DNA from: Balanoglossus misakiensis
Taxonomy: Eukaryota; Hemichordata
Length of the DNA stretch: 64,000 nt
NCBI GenBank assembly: GCA_040954595.2
Contig: CM082587.2
Span: forward strand, 10,912,001-10,976,000
Direction of reading: 5' to 3'
Below the pieces are notes generated by a model, which worked only from the letters and a program-made list of their open reading frames with translations, was not told the origin of the DNA and did no database searches. Below are positions 35,431-46,911 of the stretch, one piece after another. How positions within the stretch are numbered: position 1 is the first letter of the stretch; each line of letters starts with the position of its first letter. Made by a program: the position numbers and the translations under genes.

Positions 35431-38415
35431 TTAGAAGTATCTGTCTCCGTGACTCTCATGAAATAGTTCATTTCTACTCTTAAGAGGCCTTGGTCTCCAT
35501 TCCTCACTTCCACTGGCACTACCACTGTCGCCACTATACATGGGATTGTAGTGATAGATTTCTCTGAAGGCTTCCTCATCTTCCACACTTTCCCCTGCCT
35601 TGCTATCAACATCATCTGTATCATCAAACCAATGGATATCCATAGTTGCCTCTTGTTCTTCCCAGCCTGGATGTTTCTTTCCTCCAAGAGCACACCTGAA
35701 TGTCAAATAGTTGAACATCATCAATGTGGGATTTGTTGTGATGTGGTTACTACTGTAGAATAACGCAGGTGGTTGTTGGACACTTTGCGGTCTGGTCGCG
35801 TGACTTTGCCTTGTTAGCCGCCATGCATGTTGAACGCAAATTATACCATGATGCACTGCAGTTACCCTATACGCGAATAGGTCTATGCATGAACTCTTTG
35901 AATAAATTTGCTTCCACGATACAGATGTGATTATTTTTCACGTTGCCTCATGCATGTATGGAAAGATACAGGTAAATTCCCAGTTTTCTGATGGGCAACA
36001 TTTCTACAGCTGTCTCGATTCTACTCTGGTAGTACTAAATAACTTACCGTTGGTACATGAGTAACATTATTACACCAAGCACTAACACAGCCGCTAAACC
36101 TCCCGCAACACCACCAATGATGACAGCTGTGTCAACGGAGGAATCTGTAAGAGTTTAAATATTTCTATTTGTCACGGGGGCGATATGCTATGATAAAAGC
36201 AAGAAAACCATTCATTATGATGCTTAACTATTGTAAAATGGTTAGTTGACCAAAAATCTAGTTATACTGCAGATGTTGCAGTTTCACCATTTTCACAAAT
36301 ATTTTCAAGACAACGTAAACTGTAATCATGTAGATCAAACAAATGTGTAAACTTTAGTGAATATTGTATTTTATTCTTGAGTTATTTAAAGACAAAGAAA
36401 TGTATACACACCTTTAACTTGCATTGGTATTCTCTGGCGGCAAGTTTCACCTTGATATTCATCAGTACATTTACAAACAGGATTGCCATCACTGTCCTTG
36501 ATGCAAACAGCATTGTTTGAGCAGAACCCTTCACATTTGTCTAGACACAAGAATAAAATCACATCACATTATTCTACCTGACGAACCATTTGTATTAGAC
36601 AAGAACTAAACCCACTTGTAGATTGATTTCTTACAAACGGAATGGAAGTTGTGTGCTGTCGAACGTTGATTCACTATATATCCACATGTACCGGGTGAAT
36701 AACAAAACAGTGTCTTGTATCAAACATAATTAATGGAAAAAGGGCAGCAAGAGAGATACTTTGTCCCTTTAATAGCATAAAATCAACAGTAGTGTCTACG
36801 TTTTAGCTGTACATATTTCTGTTGACATTTCAGTTGTAGATAGTTACATACCTGTACAAGTTATTCCATCACCAGTGAAACCAGTTTTGCAAGTGCATTC
36901 ATATCCTGGTACAAGATTCCTGCAAGTGGCATTTGGGTGACAGTCATCCAGACCAAGACGACATTCATGTGCATCTAGAAAACAAAAATTCTTGCAATGT
37001 CTTTAACTGACCACCAAATAAAACTATGGGATCTTCATACATATCACCAGTTAAAGGTATACGGTCACCTATGGAAAATTAGCTATAGTTACCATGGCAA
37101 AAGGAGATCTAGCCAATCACAGATTTTCAGTGGGTGGCACATGCAAAAAGGAGCGCCACCATATGTTCTTTAGAACTCTCATATACTCCATTTCAGCCAT
37201 ATATGGGCATTTGTAAATTGGAGGTGACTGTATACCTTTAAGTTAGATGACTACCCAGATGCAGTGCATGGTTATCACATTCCATAGCCTAACATGTAGA
37301 ATTCTGAGAAAACAGTATTACAATATTGTTATTTCCGTGAAATTTTCAGAAAAGGTGTTAAAAGAGGAGCATTATTAAATTATATAAAAATATTGGATCA
37401 CACAACATATCAAATGATACTCTAAATAAAGAAGAAAAGTTCTTATAATGAAGTGTTTGTGTCAGATTGAACAGTTAAGGTTGATCTCCACAAGCACTTA
37501 ATGCATGTTATCAGTTCTATGATTATGAAAAATTATTCCTACCATCACATTCTGTTTCATATAGGGCACCCTCTCTGCCTGTAGTGTAGCCAGTTGGGCA
37601 TGGTTGACAAGCATCCTGGTTGAATTCAAAGTTATATGTTCCATCAGGGCATTTCTCACATCTATAGGACTCCTGATTCAAGTACCAACCAACATTGCAG
37701 TAAGCTGTTGATGGAATGGAAAAAGAGCATAGAATAAAATTGGAGGACTATCATTATTCTGAACAACTGAGGCACAATAATACAACCTTCAGTTCAGTAC
37801 AGTTGAGATACAACATGAAAAGTTGTATACATAATACTTACGAACATTACAATCTTCACTTAAGGTTGAACCGACTGTTCTTGTGGTGAAGCCAAATGGG
37901 CACGGCATACAAGATGGCTGAAGTTCAGCATTTGATCGATAGGTTCCCATGGGACACGACTCACAAGACCCATTGACACTAAGTTGGACTCCCACTGATT
38001 TACATACCTCTGGAATTGAGAAGATTAATTTTTTGATATTCACGATTATCTGCTTTTCACTCACGTGAATTTGTTAAACTGTTGAATATGTTACATATCT
38101 GGCGGTTCTAAAGTAAAAACCTACTCGGAAAAAAGTTTACTGGATGCCGAAATATTGCTTGCCTGTCACTAACAAATGATAACGCCATGGGTACGTCACA
38201 TGGCCAGATCATGTGATTGATAGTCAAGAATAGCAAATAACACAAGTACCTACCCTGACATTGTGACTCATCAGTAGCTCCTTCAACTAATGTAAGCATT
38301 CCCTTTGGGCAAGTATTACACACAAACTTTCCTTCTTCTGATTGCCAGAATCCAATGGGGCAGCTTTGGCACTGAGAAGTCCCGTTGTCAAAGTAGTGAC
38401 CAACATCGCACCTCT
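35431..38415 (-). CDS. Type I membrane protein with ephrin-receptor-like and EGF modules (3' seven exons)
   Basis: Exons on the minus strand: 38254-38415, 37842-38009, 37543-37704, 36852-36974, 36412-36540, 36048-36144 and 35431-35695. All introns have GT-AG ends, and the first five exons are phase 1-1, one module each. Exons 1-3 are ephrin-receptor-like (GCC2_GCC3) cysteine repeats with CxxCPxGxxxxxxxxxxCxxCPxG, for example SCESCPMGTYRS and RCEKCPDGTYN. Exon 4 is an EGF module (CHPNATCRN, YECTCKTGFTGDG) and exon 5 another (CSNNAVCIK, CKCTDEYQG). Exon 6 encodes the membrane helix VIIGGVAGGLAAVLVLGVIM followed by YQR. Exon 7 is an 87-residue acidic tail with YHYNPMY, an NPxY-like motif, ending RYF. 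It is probably a cell-surface receptor or adhesion protein. The 5' exons, including any signal peptide, were not found; ligand unknown. Confidence 0.88.
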
Positions 38416-38728
38416 CTGCAATAGACATCATTGTTGAAAAATTATTTTTTCAACCAAAGAGATGAACATTCCAATTGTCATTCTGTCCATATTGGATCAC
38501 ACCACAATAATTTGATATATACGTCACAATTCCCGGCAAGGGGTATGGGGTTTTATCGGGCCAGTGGCATGAGTGAGGCTAGATGCTAGTTTTGGAAGCA
38601 AAGCGGACAAAATACGGCTAGATACTAGGCTATGGCTGTGGACGAGGAGGAGATATTGCCTTCTGTTATACATACCAAAACACTGCAAGATGGATAATGA
38701 TCTCTTTCCCCTGGTGACTCCATTATTA

Positions 38729-38760
38729 GGGGACCAAGCGCCCTCAGGCGCTTGGTCCCC
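38729..38760. repeat. Perfect 14-bp-arm hairpin
   Basis: GGGGACCAAGCGCC, loop CTCA, then the exact complement. It lies in a spacer rich in repeat-like sequence between two divergent genes and is followed by a T/C-rich stretch. It could be the end of a small repeat element; no coding context. Confidence 0.85.
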
Positions 38761-39371
38761 TTCTGTTATTGCTGGAGTTTTTCTTCTTTCTTCTTGAGTC
38801 GTTTTTTTGCTCCCGTTTTTCTCTGAAATTCCGGCACCTGCGCCTATGAAGTTTGGCACGATGATTGGGGCCCATGAGTACTAGTGCACCTGCCCTTTGA
38901 ATTTGTAATTAGTCACGTGACTTGGTGGCTATAATCGAGCGAAATTTTCAAATTGACCTAATTTGCACGTTAATGGGGGAATGTACATTCTTTTCGCGAT
39001 TTTTGTAGACCATGTGGCCAAAATCCCTTGTGCCAAATTTCAAGGTCCTAGGCTACGTCGATTTTGAGAAGAAGATTTTTGTAATATTTTTCGCATTTTT
39101 GGTGGGCTGAGGACGGACACTGGGGCATCGGACTTTGACCGTCATTACGTAATGTTGTGGAGATCTCATTAGCAGGCTACTCACTTCTGGCGGGTTGCCG
39201 TAGTCCTTGGAAAATCGGCTGAAATACGTAAACAGACCAGTGATTATTTTCCACGGAATGAATTTTGGGATAACACATTATCCGAGTTCAGGCTGTGTTA
39301 GGGCGTTTTATTGAATTACGCTGAGTTTGTTAGCTGTTGCCGTTCAAATGTTTCTATCTAGACCTGGCTAC

Positions 39372-39497
39372 ACTGGTGAGGTATTTAAGGGTGTCGAAAA
39401 GACAAGAGTGAGGGGCCAAAGTGCGGGACACGCACAGTGCAATAAATGGCACTCTGCGGGAATTCACGCACAATGCAATATATTCGACTCTGCGGGA
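39372..39497. repeat. Dispersed repeat, inverted partner near 60.7 kb
   Basis: The phrases GGTATTTAAGGGTGTCGAAA, GTGCGGGACACGCACAGTGC and CTCTGCGGGAATTCACGCAC occur here in order and as the reverse complement at about 60650-60790, 21 kb away. Inside, a 41-bp subunit ending CTCTGCGGGA is tandemly repeated. Confidence 0.85.
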
Positions 39498-39541
39498 CTC
39501 TTGGCGCCCTCAACGATATGAAATGAAACGTTTAAATAGCG

Positions 39542-39549
39542 TTACGTCA
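39542..39549. promoter_or_regulatory. CRE-like site upstream of the HMGXB3-like gene
   Basis: TTACGTCA (complement TGACGTAA) is a near-consensus CREB/ATF half-palindrome 52 bp before the proposed ATG at 39601. It could equally be chance in an AT-rich promoter. Confidence 0.3.
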
Positions 39550-39600
39550 TGCATATAGTTTGGCAGTACTTCGTTATTATAGATTACATTTCAATAGAGA

Positions 39601-42600
39601 ATGGATCGCAAACAACGTCGTCGATTTTTTGAATCCCATCCATCGAATGTGCGAAGAAAGAAGCGGCCACACCAGGAGATCGCTAAAAGCGTAAAGCGCC
39701 AACGTTTTGAGTAAGTATATATTAGAGTTGCACTGTTTGTAACACATAGCGTGCAGTATCATGTGATCGTGAAGGAGACAAAGGCCGGTATTAATTTGCC
39801 CTTTTCAGGTACGAAAGTCGCTCATTAAATGTCGGACAACAGGCGTTGATAGGTGTCATTAATTTAATTCTTTTAATAGTTTGATTGATTTATCCCGGCG
39901 GGGTGATCGTGTCCTCCCTTCTCTCTCAGGGCAAAACTGTATTAACCGCCATCTTGAAAACCGCATTGCATTGTGGGACGACTGGGGGGAAGTACCTGAA
40001 GACCTGTGTTTTCAGCAACTACTATTTTATTTCAAACCAAAAAAATCCTGCCAATGAATACTCTGTAAGGGTAATCAGTCATAGCAGGGGAATTGATCTC
40101 TGGCACTCGATCACCAAGACTGGAGACCATAGACTGGAGTTAGGCCTTCTAACTAGGGTTTTAGTTTTATTTTTAACAAAGAAAAGCACAAAAAAATGTG
40201 ATATCAGGATTTAATAGAAGTTGTACACAAACATTTATGTGTTATAAAAATTGAGTCCCAAATTTCAAATCAATCAGAGAAAAAAATGATTTAAGACCAA
40301 AAACGGCCAAAATTGCCCCAAGAACACAAATATGGAAATTTCACTGATTTTTACAACAGCTTACTTTGGTTATGTATCCCTACTTTAAATTTGGCATGTT
40401 ATCAGCAAACACCTGATAGGAAGCCAGGTTTATGGGGGACTTATCTGCCTTGTGTGTACATTACTTGAGATAAAAATGGGGGGGGGGGGAGGTTAGCTGC
40501 TGGTAATGTAATGGTTTGTATATCATTTTAGTCAAATATCAATTTCTCTAGCACTGCCTCTCTAAAATTGCCATCACACATGACACTTTATTGGCCTATT
40601 GTTAATTTCTTTTTACATTTCTGTGTTTAAATATGGTTAGGTCAGATCTGCTTTTTTAATTAGTATCATATGTGTTGAGTACAATGAAAATTTATTTAGT
40701 TATTGATATGCTCTTTCAAAACAATAGATACTTTTTTAGAGGAATCAGTGAACATAAATGTTTATATGTGACCAAGTTTTGTTTGTTTCTCTTCAGAATA
40801 TCTTCAGTAGTTGGTACAATTGGCAATAACGCAAGGGAAGAATACCTGCATCAGTTACAAGCCCAGAACAGAAAGTGGGAGCTATCATCTGGCAATACAT
40901 ATGTATTGTCAGATTGTGAAATTGAGACTGGGCAGTTGATATCACAGCACGTTATTGTCAAACGTAACCTGCGATTTTACGGTGTGCAGAGTACGTCTCA
41001 GGAGTTCCTGTATACATGTTCATGTCAGGATGGGTTAATCCAAGCAGCCAGATTATCCTCATCTCAGCGTGGGATACCAGAAAACTTTGATGAGTTCATC
41101 ACAACTGAAAAAAATAAATACTGTCTTCATGCCTGGGCAGCAAGTGAACTTTTTCCTGATGTACCTGTTGAAGTGGACCCCAACTCTGCAGACACATCAG
41201 TCATTGTTGATTGCCTGTCATTGAATCCGTTCCTGACTAGTGTTACCATAGGTGAAGACACACATATAATATCTCTGAGGAACAAACATGTTGGTAAAAA
41301 ACTTAGCTGTGAGACCTGCGCATATGGTAGAACCACATGTGACCATGTTGAAGAATACCGAATATGGTGTGGACAAAATGAGGTTGAGATTCAAGAAACT
41401 GAACGCACTTTGAAAGAAAGTACTTTCCCAAGCGTGTCATTTAAGCCAATCTCATACCCTCTTGATGACTCTCTGAAGGTCAAGTTTCAACAACAACAAA
41501 GTGGAGAACAGCCTGTACAGCATAATCTAATTCCCGAGATACCAAGTGCTGGCCCCCATTCTACCTGTCAACATGGACATGCATGGGATGTTGATGACCC
41601 TGTACAACAACATTGGCTTGTTGGAGATGCCATTGTGTATTATGAGACACATTCACTTCAGCATGTTTATGTAGAAGGAGAGGAACAAACTATCAAGGGT
41701 AAGTTAACCTTATTTACTGTACCATTGGTTTAAGGTTGCATTGGATCACTGCCATTTTTCCATTAAAATGTTTGATTGATACAAGACACCGTGAATATTA
41801 TTCTACATATGGCTATATAGTGAATCACCGTTCGACCACACGCAACTTCCATCCCACTTATCTAATGATCTCCTACATGTATTGGTAATTATATTAACAT
41901 AGTCATTATTTTCCTTGCAGTGTACTATCGTCCAAGTGTTGGTCCATGTATGTGCAGGTTGCATTATGATGGGCATGGAGATTTGATGTTTAATCTGAAC
42001 AACAAGGACATTATTCACTACAGTTTATTACTCTCCTACCTTCATTTGATGGTAGAGTCCAGAAATCCGTTGGCATCTTTCCATAGGTAAGTACATATAC
42101 TTTGTATTTCTAAAAATATAATCATTGACTAGGGAACTTATGTATTTGGTAGCTCAGCAAGGAAAGATCAATACTGAAATTACCCATTAATACTTGAACG
42201 AAGGGGTGGTAAGCAAAATTTTTGTCTAAATATTCTCTAGGGAAGGCTGTTACCCATATAGTCAGTCATCAAATTTCAAAAGTTCATTGTTGCTTTTACC
42301 AGTCCGATAATTGTTTAGACCTGTCACATGCTCAAGAGCGCCATTTTTCCCATGATATAATTTACAGGGTGATTAGGAAGCCCACCAAAAACACATTTCT
42401 TGATGTACCAGGTTGTATTCTTTTCACCCCCACCCCCCATTAATTTGGGGGCTCTTATCAGAGAAGGTACAGTATAAAAATGTTACAACAGATAAACATT
42501 ATAAACTTTCTTTCACTCCTGGCAATCACCTGACATTAATCTTTCTTTCTGTTCTTAAATAGGGCCTACTCTGAAAAACATGCTATGTTATCAGAGTCTG

Positions 42601-44951
42601 TTTCTTTGAAATACCACAAACTTAGGAATGCCTGGAATGCATTTGCAAGGCTATTGGACATAAATTATGGCACTGTATACCAATGCCCTATATGTGAGCT
42701 GCAGCCTTCTGTTCTGATATGTGATGGTACGAGTGTAGGACTGAACAAACGCCTCTTGCAAGAACTTCCAGACCCAGAGAGGGCATCACGTGACCAAGGC
42801 CAGCCTTTGGATATTGGTACACGTCACTGTGACCGAGTGTATATACCAAATGCCAAGGTCAGGAAACTGTTATTACAGTTTTGTAGTACCAACAAGCCAG
42901 CTGAGAAACCACTTACACCCCTTGAGTACACAGTGATGATTAATTTGATGAGAAAGTAGTCACCTCCATTCGCTTATGGAATTTCTCCAACTCGTCAGTG
43001 GACACGGAAGAAATCTGCTAGCCCCAAAGGAGTTCTGCCAATTTCTTCAAGATTTGTCAAAAAACTCGCCTGCAAGTGCTCTTCTGCAATTGACCCCAGA
43101 TTCACAGGCTAAACATGTCATCAAGAAAATAATACACGGACTCGATATATTTGACAGCAGACATCAAGGGGAACTTGAAATTGTACAGCAAGATGCTCCT
43201 CTTATTTTCAAATTGCTGTCACATTTCGGGCACAATCCTCATGGTATCCCAAGAGAAGTGCGTCGCCTTCTTAGAGATGTGTTGTTACGAGTGAGGAGCT
43301 CATACAAAGTATGTAACCAGGGACCTGATAGTACTGTGCAATATCCAGATCCAATAGAAGACCCTGTAGCTTGCTTCCCTTGCCTACCAAAGCTTCATGG
43401 GTAAGGATATCTCACTGTAACTTGAAAGTTAATTGAAGTCTGTCTTAAGCCTCTAGAGCTGCCACTTTTTGCATTATTTTCATTACTTTTGTGAATTTTC
43501 ATTTCCCACTTAGACATACCTTTCTGTATACATGTTTATATGTATTCAAAATGGAAGTTTATGTACCCATGTGCTATGCATGCCATTGCCATTCTCTTAG
43601 TTATCATGCTTTCACTTTTCATTTAATAGGAAACCTCTCTACCGGCAAGACAAAGACAGACTTGCACATGGTGATGACACTTGCCAAAAGATCTCCAACA
43701 AACACCCTACGTTATCACCTGGCATTTTCACTGTGTTCTGTCAACATGGGTTCTGCTATGGCTTCCAGGCTATGAGGCAAGTGGAGTCACCCGAAGTGCC
43801 ATTCAACATTATGACAACAAGACTAAGACAACCTCCAGCCATTGTCATATATGACAATGCATGTCGGCTGCATCAGTACTGTTTAAATCGGTAAGTCTTA
43901 TTTCAACCTTGATATACTGTTTTGTATGTTAATGTGATTACCACACTTCTGTTAAACTTAAGAGAAGGGTGGCTAAGCTTTATTTTATGCTCAATTATGC
44001 TTGCCCACCCTTGCCTTTAACTCAATTTTTTTTGCGATATGATCCAAGATGGTGGTCTGGCAGCCACTTTGTTACAATTTTTTCATATTGAGATGTCAGC
44101 TTGTCATATGGTTAATTTTGTGTTTTACCCCCCCCCCCCCCCAAAAAAAAAAAATCAAGAATTTGATGAATTGACGTTGCTTACTCCTTTCAGCAAGAAT
44201 ATAAAGATTAGAACTAATGAAGTGATTTTTTGTCTTTCTTCAGAGAACCAAACTATTTCATGAAGACAGTTTTCTTAGTGGATCGTCTCCATTGGAAAAA
44301 CCACATTGGGTGAGTATCAGATTAAAAAGCTCAAAAGAATATTTTTCAAATCATCTATGTTTGGCAATTGCAGAGCTTAGTTGACTGGAACAGCTAAGAA
44401 GTATACGACCAGTTAACCACATCATATTTGGAGTCAGTTAGGAGGTAGGAGACAGGGAAAGGATTTTGCTCTGATAAAATCAAATTTCACAATGGCAATC
44501 ACCGATTGGTCAATTCTATTATTCCACTCAGAGACATAACCCGGACTGGTGACATAAACAGGTTTGCTCAAATTACAACTTCTGACTGGCTCATAAGCTC
44601 TGTTAATCAGGTATCTGAAATGTATTCAGGGCATGTGTGTCAATTTTCTAAGGAACGATATCAATTTGTCTGAAAAAAATTGTTTATGTTTTATACTGTT
44701 AAAATTTTCACAGAAGAATCTTCTTTTATATTTTACTGATCAGTTGTTCATCAGGTTATAGCCTGCAACAGTACAAGGACAACAGAAGTTTGGCCAACAT
44801 AAATACCCAGATCTGTGAGCAGAGCAATGCAGCATTACAGAAAATTAAGGCACAAGTATCTTATATGACCCCAGATAATTTCATCTTCCATGTCAGACTG
44901 TTCCTTGCAATCTGGAATCAAAAGAAGAAAAGTCACCTGAACTACTTGTAG
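39601..44951 (+). pseudogene. HMGXB3-like, KDZ-transposase-derived gene, seven exons, one frameshift
   Basis: Exons: 39601-39710, 40797-41698, 41921-42086, 42563-43400, 43630-43890, 44244-44309 and 44744-44951. All have GT-AG ends, and phases match at every junction. Exon 1 is a basic 36-residue start (MDRKQRRRFF). Exon 2 has SWIM-type ligands, CSC at 41017 and CLH at 41122, then a second cluster LSCETCAYGRTTCDHV. Exons 3-7 match the HMGXB3/KDZ region: GPCMCRLHYDGHGDL, SVLICDGTSVG, FCQHGFCYGFQAM, IVIYDNACRLHQY, DRLHWKNHIG and CSSGYSLQQY. YDNAC (43850-43864) and CDGT carry likely acidic residues of the RNase H-fold. Exon 4 length is inconsistent by +1 base: the frame stops at TAG 42957-42959 and the coding signal resumes one frame over by 42976. 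That means a real lesion or a base-call error. Expected product is about 850 residues. Confidence 0.85.
42563..43400 (+). pseudogene. Exon 4 of the HMGXB3-like gene, containing the frameshift
   Basis: The first 133 codons (AYSEKHAML to INLMRK) and the last 142 (MEFLQLVSG to PCLPKLHG) both carry family-like sequence but in different frames, meeting within about 20 bp of 42957. No short intron with correct phase rescues it; a candidate intron 42932-43001 gives the wrong frame. Flanking exons show no other lesion. Confidence 0.8.
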
Positions 44952-46911
44952 TTCAAGGTTTTAAAATAGATAAGTTTGTTTTTCCGATTTTTCTATTTAA
45001 TTGAACAGAAAGCAATGACTGATATAAAGTATAAGGTCTTTTGTTTGTTCTGAAAACCGCACTTTAACTGTCTAGCTCGGACATTTTTTCAAATGAGTTA
45101 TAGCTGAAACCATCTGGATTTATATTGATTTAGGACCATTCTTGCTTTCATTGTGGTCAACTTACATTACACAGAATACTATTAATTAATTCTCTGACTG
45201 TTTCAGTTGATTGTGTGACTGCAGCATTAGACACTTCAAGAAAACAAAAACTATATTTTTCCAGATTTATGAACGGTAGACCATCATCACAGTCACTCCC
45301 CATGACTGCCGTCATATAAAGTCTGTCTGTTATTTTGTTTCAGTTTTTGAGAAGTACTGACAAACTGTCCATAATGAAGAGGGCAAATCCATGGATGATG
45401 TGTTACACGAGGTAACAAGATGACCCATATTCCCAAAGACATGAGATGCTTGGAATCATGCGATTTTATAACTGTGCTGATGAAAACGGTAAAAGATAAC
45501 TTTAACATGATGCTTTATCATCTGTATCAGTAAAATTCTTGCTGCATGGTTTTACATTGCTGCTGTGCTGACAAAACAAAACAAGATGCATAAGAGAAAG
45601 TGGTGTTTTACAGTTTATTGTATTTGTTACTGACGTGTCGAATTTCCATTTTGTTATCAGAATGAGAATGTAGACCAGCCATATACATCTATGGGGAGAT
45701 GGAATGTATAGGAGGTGTGTTCGCAGGGTACTAAAGAAGAAATTCAGTCATCAGAGGACAACTATGGAGGTGTTTTCATGGAAGTTTTTTAGCGTCTCAG
45801 AGACGTATGCTCTGCATACACATACCAAACGGCCCTTCTCAGGGCCACCACATCCTTAAAAAAGAGAACTACCGTACACCGATAAACTTGTTAATAAAGA
45901 AGAAATGCACAAATCATTACACAGGCACACATGTATATAAAATTGAATAAAGAAGTACACCACACACCCGAGGTGGACTTTAGTGTTATTTTAATATACC
46001 GTTCATATTTGTCAAAAACAATCACTACTCAAAGATAACTGTCAAAAACAGCGTCAAGGACACTGGTCCCATTTAGGGATTAATCAAGAAAAAGTCTACA
46101 CTGAAGTACATAGACAGACAGACACACACACACATAGAGAGAGATCAATGGGCAAACACTGACCCATAAGCTGCTAATGGCACGTGTACTGTACATACAC
46201 CAAATAGAACAGCCAAATTCCGAAATACCTACGATTTGATTCCATTACAATTTTAAAGAACCCCATCCCATTAACTCACAACTTAAATTCTAAAGTACAT
46301 TTGTAATCAGCCCAACACTTTGAGAAATATAGTTTTTTCAAATCAAAATTGGAAAGTATGCACCATAAATACAAGATATTGCCCCCACAAAATATTGACA
46401 CTTTCATCATAGATTTTGTAAATCATTATGAGAACACACCTGGTAACCTGCAAATCAAATTTAAAAGCAATGGGGGTAGAGGGTTCTGAGAGTTTGGACC
46501 AAAAATGGCAAAAATCACCCCAAAATATACTATTGAATTCTTACCATGATTCAAAAAAAAAAAAAAATGAAAAACCTCTACACACCCTCAAATGATTTTT
46601 GTTATGAATTTGAAAAGTTTTTTTGTAAAAGAAGATTTTGGGAAAAAGATAAAAAATTCACCAAAATTAGTCATTTTATGATATCACCACAAAAAAATCT
46701 ATATGATGTCTCAATAAAGTACACACCACTTTGCAAAGCAATCTGACCAATAATTAAGTTGCCGAGTTTTGACCAAATTCCCATTTTCCCAGCTAAAAAG
46801 ACAAAATCCCGCAGAATACAACAGATTGATAACTGCGTTTTGAAATGTACATTAATTAACACAGAAAGACAAGAATGGGAAAAAGAGTTAAAAGACAATG
46901 AAAATATCAAC
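44952..46911. other. No gene recognised; AT-rich spacer
   Basis: Contains the probable 3' untranslated region of the HMGXB3-like gene at its left edge, a short GACA/CACA/GAGA microsatellite at about 46108-46145 and an A-rich run at 46553-46566. Open frames of 66-79 codons near 46.6 kb are Lys/Phe-rich from base composition. Confidence 0.5.

Larger units (their letters stand above)
38430..39540. other. Intergenic spacer between two divergent genes
   Basis: No exon of either neighbour was recognised here. It contains the hairpin at 38729 and a block (39372-39497) that recurs inverted near 60.7 kb. The 111-codon and 74-codon open frames on opposite strands overlap the hairpin and have no family. 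Confidence 0.5.

Noticed and set aside
42932-43001. Short intron that would explain the exon 4 frameshift
   Set aside because: A GT at 42932 and an AG at 43001 exist, but joining them leads into the wrong frame for the downstream coding sequence.
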